From JAFAXD01 sp963816775 (GTDB taxonomy: Bacteria; Pseudomonadota; Alphaproteobacteria; Rhizobiales; Xanthobacteraceae): 64,000 bases of DNA. Shown piece by piece: positions 1 through 7,545 of the stretch; position 1 is the stretch's first letter, and each line of letters begins with the position of its first letter. Both the position numbers and the translations under genes were made by a program. Location of the stretch: the NCBI GenBank assembly GCA_963816775.1, contig CAWFLX010000038.1, forward strand, positions 1 through 64,000, in the 5' to 3' direction. The notes beneath the pieces are model-generated. The model was not told where the DNA came from. It worked only from the letters and a program-made list of their open reading frames with translations, and made no database searches.

Positions 1-347
1 TGTTCGCGGGCTTCGGACTTGGCGCGGTGGGGCTCAATGGGCTCAACGCCCAGGGCAAGCCGCCGGGAGCTTACGTTGTCGTTGACATCAGCGAGATAAC
101 TGATCCGGAACTCTTCAAGCAAATAGGCCAAAAAGCTGGACCAGCGGCCGCTTTGCCGGGGCACTACATTGTCCGCACCGACAACGTCATTGCGCTCTCT
201 GGTACCGCCCCCAAGCGGTTCGTCGTCATCGCCTTCGATAGCATCGAGAAAGCAAAAGCCTTTGACGCTTCGCCAGCCCAGCAGGAGGTGAACGCACTTG
301 GCGCTAAATCGATGAAATTACGCAGTTTCATTGTCGAGGGCATGTGA
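1..347 (+). CDS. DUF1330 family secreted protein, 5' truncated by window edge
   Basis: The reading frame is open to the first base of the window, so the GTG at 27 is probably internal. The visible start is hydrophobic and glycine/alanine rich and ends in a LNAQ-like stretch that looks like the end of a signal peptide. The rest matches the DUF1330 dimeric alpha-beta barrel fold: a YVVVDISEITDP strand, a central GHYIVR segment, then RFVVIAFDSIEKAKAF and a short helix. DUF1330 proteins are small and their enzymatic function is not established. It is followed by a strong hairpin. The family call is firm; the role is unknown. Confidence 0.8.
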   Translation, partial: FAGFGLGAVGLNGLNAQGKPPGAYVVVDISEITDPELFKQIGQKAGPAAALPGHYIVRTDNVIALSGTAPKRFVVIAFDSIEKAKAFDASPAQQEVNALGAKSMKLRSFIVEGM

Positions 348-395
348 AGCTGCCCTATCGTCGCCGACTTCCACGGGCCGCGAAGCTTTCATTTC

Positions 396-417
396 GGGCC
401 GCCTCAGTCGGCGGCCC
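396..417. terminator. Perfect hairpin after the DUF1330 gene
   Basis: An 8-bp perfect stem (GGGCCGCC / GGCGGCCC) with a 6-base loop lies between the DUF1330 stop and the end of the convergent replication gene. No clear T-run follows on either strand, so it is terminator-like rather than a textbook intrinsic terminator. Its right arm overlaps an 11-bp sequence that recurs at 5333-5343. Confidence 0.5.
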
Positions 418-428
418 CGCCGCAACGG

Positions 429-2183
429 TCACATGACATCGCCGACCTTGTCGATGTCCAACTCTGTTTGCGGATTGGGCAGTCTGTAAACACCTGTCGT
501 GACGCGATCGACCTCGCCCTCGTAGTACATCTTAGAGAGCAACATTTTGATATTCGGTTTTCGCCCGCCAACGGCTGCTGTGATTTCGTCCACGCTCATC
601 GGTCTGCCAGCCTTGGCCAATGCCGCGATGATAGCTGCACGTTCGGGTGATGCCGGGATTCGCCAGCTTGCGACCAAGGTTCAGCCATCTACAATGATCG
701 TCCTGCTTAACGGAAATTGAAAACTCTTCAAGATCGCGACCTCGCCCATAAATAAACTTGCCTAGTGCGTCTTTGGCGAGAACAAGGATCGTATCGGCTG
801 CACCACCAAGTCCGAGGGTGCCACTTATTGTGTCGATGAAATATTCTTCCGCACTCTGCTTGCGCTGATGAAGGGACACGACAATGGACAGTTGTGCCTC
901 GGTCGAGAGTGCCTGCAATGCAACTAGTGCCGCATAGTCGGCGGTGTATTGTGTCGTTTTCTGAATATTCGCATGCGCCCGAACACGTTCCAGAATATCT
1001 ACTATGATCAACCGTGGCTTGCGCACCTTGCCTATCCATTCGCGCATCCAATCCAAGCCACCGTCGGTCAGCAGCGGCCATCGCGTTGCATATTGCAGGC
1101 GCGCTGGCCATTGCTCCTTTGTGCTCCGAGCAATGTTGTTACCCGTCGCTGGCAGCCGACGGTCGCTGTCTTCAAGAAAGAGCGCGAGCACGTCCCCTTC
1201 TTCGCATTCCTTACCCAAAAACTCGCCTCCGGTGGCTACCGCAATGGCTGTGCTGAGCAGCCACCACGATTTGCCTATCTTCGGTCGGCCACCGAGCAGC
1301 GTCGTTCCTTCCGGCAGATAGTCCGGCACTATCCATCGCAGCGGATCGAACGTCTTCGTTTGCAGGTCGGCGGCATTCTTAAGCACATCGCCGAGTTGTG
1401 CTTTCACCGGTGATGTTGGTTTCCAATCCGGCCTTGCCTCAGCCAACTCCAACAATTTTTCCTTGGTGCCACCCGAATCCTTCCAATCCACAATGTCGCC
1501 CTTGGGCTTTAGTTCGGGGAGCGGCAACACGCGAATACGACTGGCGACGCCGGATGCAGCTTGCGCATGTCCTGCACATGCTTGCGGCCAGGATCATCGT
1601 TGTCGGGTAGTAGGACTACGTCTTCCCCACGCAAAAACTCGGTATATTCAGGCTCCCATTTGCCTGCACCCATGGGATTGCAGGTTGCCCGCAAGCCCCA
1701 AGCCAGTATCAGGTCAACGTGCTTCTCGCCCTCTGCGAGAAACACCGGACCTTGACCACGACTAGCTATCAATTCCGGCAGCCGATAGAGAACGCGGCGC
1801 ACGCCTTGTATGTCGTTTATCCACTTATCGCTGCCATTGGGTCGTCGCTGATAGAACCGCTTGGTGACGGTGCGACAAACTTGGAATAACAACTTGCCTG
1901 CCTCGTCGCAGTAAGGGAAGGTCGCGACGATAGTAGTGTCTTGGATTAGGTGTTGCTCCCGTAACCAATCGATAGGGTTGGCATGCCCTTGGTGTTTGAT
2001 AAGGTCTAGGACACCGCCGCCTTCCTTGGTTTCAAAATCGTAAAATGTTCCCTTTTTCAAATCGACTGCGAGCGAACCTTTGGTGCCGTATCGCACTTCG
2101 TGCTTGTTAGATAGTTTCTTGTTAGGCTCGCCGAGCAGAATACTGGCGACCGTTGGCATGAGGTGGGCAAAGTCAATGTTCAT
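429..2183 (-). pseudogene. TOPRIM/AAA replication protein (RepA/primase-like) split by two frameshifts
   Basis: Three minus-strand reading frames together make one recognisable protein of roughly 580 residues. The first part (2183 to about 1540) has the primase-like N-terminus and a TOPRIM core ending in VVLLPDNDDPGRKH. The second (about 1535 to 690) is a RepA-like AAA ATPase with GGRPKIGKSWW as Walker A and IIVDILERV as Walker B. The third (about 677 to 429) is a C-terminal winged-helix-like domain starting at SPERAAII. The junction near 1530-1545 needs one base restored. The junction near 670-690 needs one base removed and returns to the original frame. Related proteins in Rhizobiales elements are, to my knowledge, single chains. 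It probably primed or initiated replication of the element. Confidence 0.7.
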
Positions 2184-2192
2184 GGGCACCAC

Positions 2193-2532
2193 CTGCCATC
2201 AACAACAACAGGTTGGCCAACGGGCTTGCAAAATTGGTGGGGTTGTTTATACTGGCGGGTGTACAGCTTGCCCACTAGTTGACGACCTGCTAACCGCGTC
2301 CCTGCCCACAACGGGGGCGCGACTTGGTGTTTGGGACATGACTTACATCAAATCCTTTCTCCTTTAGCTACCTGTAGTGACCCCTATTTACGCGGAGGGG
2401 CGCCCGAGGAACCGCTGCGTTCGCGGAACCGACAGGCGCCCTTCTAACTAACTAACTAGCCTACCAGGTTTGCCACATATGTAAAGTGCGTGGGCATTTT
2501 CTTGTTGTTGTTGATCCGATCAGATCAAACTA
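2193..2532. other. Non-coding stretch with nested hairpin and TAAC repeats
   Basis: I see no convincing gene in these 340 bases. The stretch contains a nested inverted repeat: GGGCGCC at 2398-2404 pairs with GGCGCCC at 2435-2441, and inside it CCGC (2412-2415) can pair with GCGG (2423-2426). Immediately after lie three TAAC units and a TAG (2445-2459), which close all three plus-strand frames. The stretch is upstream of the minus-strand replication gene, so it could carry its promoter or the element's origin. That role is not shown. Confidence 0.4.
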
Positions 2533-2670
2533 TCAATTTCCTATTTCACAACTCGTAAGTGCTTCTTGTTCTTTTTCTGCTTCGCCTGCTGCCTCTCGGG
2601 GAACCTCCTTTTGCGACCTATCTGCTTCAGACGATGACGGCCTTTGGCTACTGATCTGTTGCCCGCTCAT
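2533..2670 (-). CDS. Hypothetical small hydrophilic protein (45 aa)
   Basis: A 45-codon frame begins with an ATG whose bases overlap the stop codon of the preceding small gene (ATGA), a typical sign of translational coupling. The product is very polar, rich in Glu, Gln, Ser and Lys, with an EAEKEQEA stretch and no membrane segment or known motif. It lies in the accessory element next to other unknown genes. It is not recognised. It could be a chance frame, so support rests mainly on the coupling and strand. Confidence 0.35.
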   Translation of the reverse strand: MSGQQISSQRPSSSEADRSQKEVPREAAGEAEKEQEALTSCEIGN

Positions 2671-2852
2671 GATGTTGCGCTTCCCTTGCCCTTGCCGTTC
2701 TCGAACCATTCGCGCAAGTGGCTCGCGTTGCTGTCCTTCACGTCGTGTTCACCACTGCCGTGCCACAGCGTGATGCTTGGCTCGCAGCGGCCATCCTTGC
2801 GAAGCGTGACCGGCACCGCGCGATCGTCAGCCAATTCGATTTGTAAATTCAC
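2667..2852 (-). CDS. Hypothetical protein (61 aa) of the integrated element
   Basis: This frame starts at a GTG with an AAGGA ribosome-binding site about ten bases upstream. It overlaps the 3' end of the preceding gene by 26 bases and the next small gene by 4. The product has natural composition with alternating strand-like segments (NLQIELADD, VPVTLRKDG) and ends in a Lys/Gly-rich tail. Codons before the GTG in this frame still read plausibly (KDDHA), so it may instead be the C-terminal part of the upstream protein separated by a frameshift near 2860-2900. Function unknown. Confidence 0.45.
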   Translation of the reverse strand: MNLQIELADDRAVPVTLRKDGRCEPSITLWHGSGEHDVKDSNASHLREWFENGKGKGSATS

Positions 2853-3240
2853 GGCGTGGTCGTCCTTGATGCACGAGCACGCGCGCAGTGACCTCCCGCG
2901 TGCTGCGCGACCAGGTCAAATGGTCGTCGTCGTAGCTGATGGCGCACGTTCGTCGGCAATGCGGGTTTCCGTAGGGTGCGTCCTCGCGCAACCGCAGGCG
3001 CACGTCCGGTCCAGGGGTCCAGGGATATACGTGCTTACCGTGCCACCACGCTCTCCGCTCCTGCACATTGAGCGCAAGCACGCGCGCAACAGCACCGTCG
3101 CCGTACAGCGCGTCAAGCGCTGGAGTGATTTGCTGGAGGCGTTCTGCATTCGCTGCCAACACGAAGTTCATTGCATCGTTGCCCGCCGCGCACATCAACA
3201 CGGTGTCCAGGAACACGTCCTCGAACCACTTCTTCGGCAC
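2827..3240 (-). CDS. Hypothetical protein (137 aa) of the integrated element, possibly frameshifted at both ends
   Basis: The product has ordinary protein composition in its first hundred residues (for example MCAAGNDAMNFVL and RRAWWHGKHVYPW), while its last residues become Arg-rich and unnatural. The GTG at 3240 has no ribosome-binding site. A well-formed AAGGAG followed by ATG at 3275-3277 lies upstream in another frame and encodes MTDNMTPLPR, so the true start may be there with a shift near 3245. The C-terminus may continue in the frame of the 61-aa gene. No known domain is recognised. Confidence 0.45.
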   Translation of the reverse strand: MPKKWFEDVFLDTVLMCAAGNDAMNFVLAANAERLQQITPALDALYGDGAVARVLALNVQERRAWWHGKHVYPWTPGPDVRLRLREDAPYGNPHCRRTCAISYDDDHLTWSRSTREVTARVLVHQGRPRREFTNRIG

Positions 3241-3319
3241 TACGTTGGCGCGGCAGGGGTGTCATGTTGTCGGTCATATGGTGTTCTCCTTCGGTTGGAT
3301 GTTTGACGCGGTTGCACAC

Positions 3320-3778
3320 TCAGGCGTTCGTTGGGTCGTTGCTGTTGTAGACAGTGCGCGTGCCCCGAGGCAGACGCGGCGGACGGTTGGCCATCCACGA
3401 CAGCACTTCGTGTTCCAACCAATAAATTCGACTGGCGCGTTCGCTGCTGTTGAGTTCGCGCGCGGGTGGAAAGCGACCTTCCCGTATCCAGCCGAACAGG
3501 GTTCCGTAGGAGACGCGGAGCATCTTCAGCACTTCGTCGCGCGATAGAAATCTGAGCACCGGCGGCCCTTGGCTCAGGTGTGCCGCATGCAAGCGCTCTG
3601 GCGCTTCACTGGGTGCGTCAGCCGTGGGCGCGGGTGCGCGCGGCGTTACGTTTGGAGGGCGCGAGGCGTGGCTGCGCTTAACCGCAGCGTCATCCGGAGC
3701 AGGTTCTGCCCGCGCGAGCTTTTTTCTCTGCGAGTTTTGAGACTTGCGTGTCTTACGCTTGCCAAGCGAAACAGACAT
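3320..3778 (-). CDS. AlpA-family excisionase/transcriptional regulator with basic N-terminal extension
   Basis: The C-terminal half is a winged helix-turn-helix of the HTH_17/AlpA/Xis type: LSRDEVLKMLRVS, then GTLFGWIREGRFPPA, then YWLEHEVLSWMANR. Such proteins bind DNA next to integrase genes and control excision or element transcription. The first 80 residues are a low-complexity tail with a KRKTRK cluster and many Pro/Ala residues, unusual for AlpA proteins of about 70 residues. I chose the ATG at 3778 because the upstream alternative at 3826 would put the GTCACCC repeats inside the gene. It lies downstream of the integrase on the same strand. Confidence 0.75.
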   Translation of the reverse strand: MSVSLGKRKTRKSQNSQRKKLARAEPAPDDAAVKRSHASRPPNVTPRAPAPTADAPSEAPERLHAAHLSQGPPVLRFLSRDEVLKMLRVSYGTLFGWIREGRFPPARELNSSERASRIYWLEHEVLSWMANRPPRLPRGTRTVYNSNDPTNA

Positions 3779-3782
3779 GTTC

Positions 3783-3828
3783 GTCACCCTGTTGGCCGGG
3801 GTGACGTAAAACAAAAAGGCCGTCACCC
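3783..3828 (-). promoter_or_regulatory. GTCACCC repeats upstream of the AlpA-like gene
   Basis: GTCACCC at 3783-3789 faces GGGTGAC at 3799-3805 as an inverted repeat, and a third copy, GTCACCC, lies at 3822-3828. The array sits immediately upstream of the chosen start of the AlpA-like gene, where an operator would be expected. An autoregulatory or excision-binding role is inference from position. Confidence 0.45.
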
Positions 3829-3961
3829 TGGCTCGATTGAGCCTCGGGCGACAGCCTGCACTCCCTATTTACTGGAATGTCCTGCTGGCGCAGTACCGGT
3901 GTGAGCGGTCCCTTTAGTGCAGGGTATTATATTTTAGCGTGGGCCTTTTGCAAGCCGCACC

Positions 3962-5164
3962 CTAAGCGCCAAATTTTGCTGCAATAATGTTGTCACCACC
4001 CTTGCCGGTAGCGAGCAGCAGGATGCGCGCCGCGCATGCTTCCATGATTTGCTTGTTCTCGTCGGCGTAGTCGTAAATGTCGTAGACGTCAGCGATGCCA
4101 CCCTCTTTATGGTTTTGAATTCTATTCATTGCATCGCGACCGAACTTCAGCGCGGTAATGGTGGTGCCGTGGGTTCGCCTGAGGTCGTGCGGAGTGGCAT
4201 TAGGCAATTTCAGTTCCGCGCAGATGGCTTTCATAGCCTTGCTGAGCGTGCCGCGATGGCAGCTGAACACTCTGCCGACACTGCCGAGCTCCTCCAGCAA
4301 GTCTTGCGCCACTGTCGGCAGCCATATGCGATGCGTCTTGCCGTTCTTGGTCCCGGGCCAACGCAGCTGCGGCAGAGGCTGACCCGGCAGCGTCCACCAA
4401 CCGTCGGATATATGTTCGATGCGCATGGCGCAGACTTCGCCCGGACGCTGACCGGTGAGTAGTATCAACTTCAACGCGGTACCTGCTACCAGTCCTGCGT
4501 CGTCGAACGCGCGCCACACCTTGGCTATTTCCGCGTCGGTCAGCACGCGCTCGCGGCTCTGGGTCGCGTTGCGGGCGACATGGCTGCACGGATTAAGCTT
4601 GATGTCGCCGACGTCTTCCTTGATTGCCCACGTGAATATCGCGCTGGCGGCGGCGAGTGTTTGATTGGCAACAGTAAGGCTGGCACAGCGAGCCATCATT
4701 GCCTTGACGTCAGCCTTGCTTATCGTGGTGGCGGGCAGCTTGCCCCAGCGCGGCAGTAGATTGCGGGTGACCAGCGCCTCGGCCTGTTTCCAACTTTTGT
4801 TTTTCAGCTTGGCGTGCTCACCCACGTAGCGCGCGGCCAACTCTGCGAACGTGCCCGCGCTGCGACTGGCGCGCTTTTCGGCGGCGGGATCTTTGCCGGT
4901 AACTACCTCCAACAGTATGCGGGCGGCCAGCTTGCGCGCATCGGCGAGACTGATCACATCGGCATTGCCAATGGTGTACCAGCGCGGCCGACGCATGAAC
5001 CGATAGACGACGACCCATGCCTTGTGTCCGGTGGGCTGCACCAACACGGCCAAGCCACGCTGATGGGCGTCCCATGCCGCATAGGCGCGGCGGGCGGGTT
5101 GCAGCCGCGCCACGGTGGCGGCGGTAAGCTTGTGGCGATTGGGGGCTTTTCGAGAGGTTTTCAA
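3962..5164 (-). CDS. Site-specific tyrosine recombinase (P4-type integrase)
   Basis: At 400 residues this is the usual length for P4-like integrases. Residues 10-95 form the arm-binding domain (DUF4102-like), 103-190 the SAM-like core-binding domain, and 205-380 the catalytic domain. Visible catalytic residues are Arg240 in TGQRPGEV, the H-x-x-R pair His326/Arg329 in TPHDLRRTHGT, His352 in QNHKEGG, and a Tyr at 361-366 (VYDIYDY) as nucleophile. It catalyses strand exchange between attachment sites on element and chromosome. It is the gene nearest the right boundary, as is usual for integrases next to their att site. It appears intact. Confidence 0.93.
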   Translation of the reverse strand: MKTSRKAPNRHKLTAATVARLQPARRAYAAWDAHQRGLAVLVQPTGHKAWVVVYRFMRRPRWYTIGNADVISLADARKLAARILLEVVTGKDPAAEKRASRSAGTFAELAARYVGEHAKLKNKSWKQAEALVTRNLLPRWGKLPATTISKADVKAMMARCASLTVANQTLAAASAIFTWAIKEDVGDIKLNPCSHVARNATQSRERVLTDAEIAKVWRAFDDAGLVAGTALKLILLTGQRPGEVCAMRIEHISDGWWTLPGQPLPQLRWPGTKNGKTHRIWLPTVAQDLLEELGSVGRVFSCHRGTLSKAMKAICAELKLPNATPHDLRRTHGTTITALKFGRDAMNRIQNHKEGGIADVYDIYDYADENKQIMEACAARILLLATGKGGDNIIAAKFGA

Positions 5165-5255
5165 CTAACGCTCCACTAACGAATTTGCGTTTGTGTAAAG
5201 CGGCATTTTACAGGGCAAAACGCGACTAAGCTATTGAAATTCCAGGCTAAAATGT

Positions 5256-5289
5256 AAACCGTTGCAAACCGCTAAAAACCAGTAAAACC
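5256..5289. repeat. Four helically phased AAACC repeats upstream of the integrase
   Basis: AAACC occurs at 5256, 5266, 5276 and 5285, a spacing of 10, 10 and 9 bases, that is, one helical turn. The block is A-rich compared with the surrounding chromosome and lies between the integrase start and the proposed right attachment core at 5333-5343. Integrases of this class bind short direct repeats (arm-type sites) flanking the core, so these are candidate arm sites. That role is inference. Confidence 0.5.
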
Positions 5290-5352
5290 GTGCTTGTCGT
5301 AACCACGCCTTAAATCGCTAGCCCTAAGCTCGCGGCGGCCCCGGATACCGGG

Positions 5353-7545
5353 ATGCCAGGCGAGATGGGGCACGGGTTGGCACGGCGGAGCGCTTCGGCG
5401 CGCAAGGAGCCAGAGTTCGACATCGACGTCGCGCCCGCCGTCACGATTGATCCGGCCAAGGATCGCGCGGCCCGGCCGCCGGTCGAACGCGATGAGCGCA
5501 GTCCGGCCAAGGAAAAAACGCCGCGCCGCGGCAAGGCCAAGAGCGAAAACAAAGAGCCGGCCAAGCGCAAGCGCGGCAGCAGCAAGGTGCGCTTCACCTG
5601 GCGACGCACAATCTATTGGGGTTTTGTTCTCACGCTTTGGCTCGTGATCGCGGCCATCGGCACGCTGATCTGGGTCGGCATGCATCTGCCGCCGCTGCAA
5701 TCGCTCGATATACCAAAGCGTCCGCCGTCGATTCAGATTCTCGGTCTCGATCAGAAACCGCTGGCGATCCGCGGGGAAGGCAACAGTTCGAGTGTCACGC
5801 TCAAGGAGATGCCGGCCTACCTGCCGAAAGCTTTCATCGCCATCGAGGACCGGCGCTTCTATCAGCATCATGGCGTCGACCCGTTCGGTCTCCTGCGCGC
5901 GACGGTCGCCAACGTCTTGCACCGCGGGGTGTCGCAGGGCGGATCAACCCTCACGCAACAACTCGCCAAGAACCTGTTTCTGACCCACGAGCGCACGTTC
6001 TCCCGCAAACTGCAGGAAGCCGTGCTGGCGCTGTGGCTCGAGCACAAGTTCGGCAAGGATCAGATTCTCGAGCTCTACCTCAACCGGGTCTATTTCGGCG
6101 CCGGCGCCTACGGCGTCGAAGCCGCATCGCAGCGCTACTACGGCAAGTCCGCGCGCCAGACGACCTTGGCGGAAGCCGCGATGCTCGCCGGTCTCGTCAA
6201 ATCGCCGTCGCGGCTGGCGCCGAACCGCAACTTCGACGCCGCCCAGCGTCGCGCGCAGACCGTGCTCGCCGCCATGGTGGACGCCGGGTTCGTCAAGGAT
6301 GACGCGGTCAAGCTCGCAGCGGCACGTCCGCCCGGCGTCGTCAAGCAGAGCGCCGGCGGCTCGGCCAACTATGTGGCTGATTTCGTGCTTGACGCGTTGG
6401 ACGATCTGATCGGTCATCCCGAGGACGACATCGTGGTCGAGACCTCGATCGATCCGATCCTGCAGGCGGCGGCCGAAAAGGCGCTGGTCGAAGAACTCGC
6501 CGCCAAGGGCGACAAGTTCGGCGTCGAACAGGGCGCGTTGGTCGCGATCAGCCCCGACGGCGCGGTACGCGCGCTGGTTGGCGGCAAGAGCTATAACGAG
6601 AGCCAGTTCGACCGTGCGGTGTCGGCCAAACGCCAGCCGGGCTCGGCGTTCAAGCCATTCGTCTATCTGACAGCGCTCGAGCACGGGCTCACGCCCGACA
6701 CCCTGCGCGAGGACAAGCCGATCGCGCTCAAGGGCTGGAAGCCCGAGAACTACAAGCACGAGTACTTCGGCCCGGTGACGCTGCGGCAGGCGCTGGCAAA
6801 CTCGCTCAACACCGTCTCGGTTCGCCTCACGCTCGAGGTTGGTCCCGCCGCCGTCACCAAAACCGCCCACCGGCTCGGCATCGCTTCGAAGCTCGACCCC
6901 AACGCGTCAATCGCGCTCGGAACGTCGGAAGTATCGCCGCTCGAGCTGGTCGCGGCTTACGTACCGTTCGCGAACGGCGGATTAGCAATCACGCCGCACG
7001 TGGTCGAACGCGTGCGCGCCGGCAACCGTGCGCTCTACGTGCGCAAAGATCGACAGCTCGGCCGCGTCATCGATCCCACCTACGTGGCGATGATGGACTC
7101 GATGATGCGGGAGACGATCGCCGGCGGCACGGCACGCCGCGCCGACCTGCCGGGCTGGCTCGCCGCCGGCAAGACCGGCACGTCGCAGGATTTCCGCGAT
7201 GCCTGGTTCATCGGGTTTACCGGCCACATGGTCACCGGCGTCTGGCTCGGCAACGACAATTCCTCACCGACCAAGAAACTCACCGGCGGCAGCCTGCCGG
7301 TCGATATCTGGAGCCGGTTTATGAAGGTCGCGCACCAACGCGTGCCGGTCGTGATGTTGCCGGGCGTCGGTTCTTCCGGCGGACTGTTCGGCTTGCCGGG
7401 CTTGAATGGATTCGACGGAGAAGGCGCGGGCGCAATGGCAGGCGCCATCCCGCGCCCGGCAGCCGGCATCGATCCGCGCGCGCAGATGAACCAACGCCGC
7501 GGGCTCGACGGGTGGCTGATCGACCAGTTTTTCAATCGCCGCTAA
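5353..7545 (+). CDS. Class A penicillin-binding protein (PBP1A family)
   Basis: Bifunctional peptidoglycan glycosyltransferase/transpeptidase of the inner membrane, 730 residues. A basic cytoplasmic tail (1-85) is followed by one membrane helix (about 86-109). The glycosyltransferase domain shows EDRRFYQHHGVD with catalytic Glu165 and GGSTLTQQLAKN. The transpeptidase domain shows SAFK with Ser431, SLN at 484-486 and KTG at 607-609. The tail after the transpeptidase domain is glycine rich. The start is uncertain: no good ribosome-binding site precedes the ATG, and it lies only about ten bases from the proposed element boundary, so integration may have replaced the original promoter or first codons. 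Confidence 0.93.
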   Translation: MPGEMGHGLARRSASARKEPEFDIDVAPAVTIDPAKDRAARPPVERDERSPAKEKTPRRGKAKSENKEPAKRKRGSSKVRFTWRRTIYWGFVLTLWLVIAAIGTLIWVGMHLPPLQSLDIPKRPPSIQILGLDQKPLAIRGEGNSSSVTLKEMPAYLPKAFIAIEDRRFYQHHGVDPFGLLRATVANVLHRGVSQGGSTLTQQLAKNLFLTHERTFSRKLQEAVLALWLEHKFGKDQILELYLNRVYFGAGAYGVEAASQRYYGKSARQTTLAEAAMLAGLVKSPSRLAPNRNFDAAQRRAQTVLAAMVDAGFVKDDAVKLAAARPPGVVKQSAGGSANYVADFVLDALDDLIGHPEDDIVVETSIDPILQAAAEKALVEELAAKGDKFGVEQGALVAISPDGAVRALVGGKSYNESQFDRAVSAKRQPGSAFKPFVYLTALEHGLTPDTLREDKPIALKGWKPENYKHEYFGPVTLRQALANSLNTVSVRLTLEVGPAAVTKTAHRLGIASKLDPNASIALGTSEVSPLELVAAYVPFANGGLAITPHVVERVRAGNRALYVRKDRQLGRVIDPTYVAMMDSMMRETIAGGTARRADLPGWLAAGKTGTSQDFRDAWFIGFTGHMVTGVWLGNDNSSPTKKLTGGSLPVDIWSRFMKVAHQRVPVVMLPGVGSSGGLFGLPGLNGFDGEGAGAMAGAIPRPAAGIDPRAQMNQRRGLDGWLIDQFFNRR

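Larger units (their letters stand above)
409..5343. mobile_element. Small integrated element (satellite/plasmid-like) with integrase, AlpA-like regulator and replication gene
   Basis: All convincing genes between 429 and 5164 are on the minus strand: integrase, AlpA-like HTH protein, three small unknown proteins and a TOPRIM-AAA replication protein. The flanking chromosomal genes run on plus. The 11-base sequence CGGCGGCCCCG occurs at 409-419 and 5333-5343, just outside the outermost genes, and could be the attachment core; this boundary is inference. No capsid, packaging or conjugation gene is visible, so the element resembles a P4-like satellite or a decayed integrative plasmid. The integrase looks intact, whereas the replication gene is frameshifted. 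Confidence 0.6.

Noticed and set aside
2486..3306. Plus-strand frames in the integrated element
   Set aside because: Ser/Arg/Cys-rich composition; the minus-strand frames have ribosome-binding sites, overlaps and natural composition.
5165..5352. tRNA gene as integration target next to the integrase
   Set aside because: No cloverleaf or CCA-type end could be found at either end of the element.
5272..5922. Long minus-strand reading frame under the start of the PBP gene
   Set aside because: Arg/Asp-rich composition typical of the antisense of a GC-rich gene; the plus-strand PBP motifs are unambiguous.
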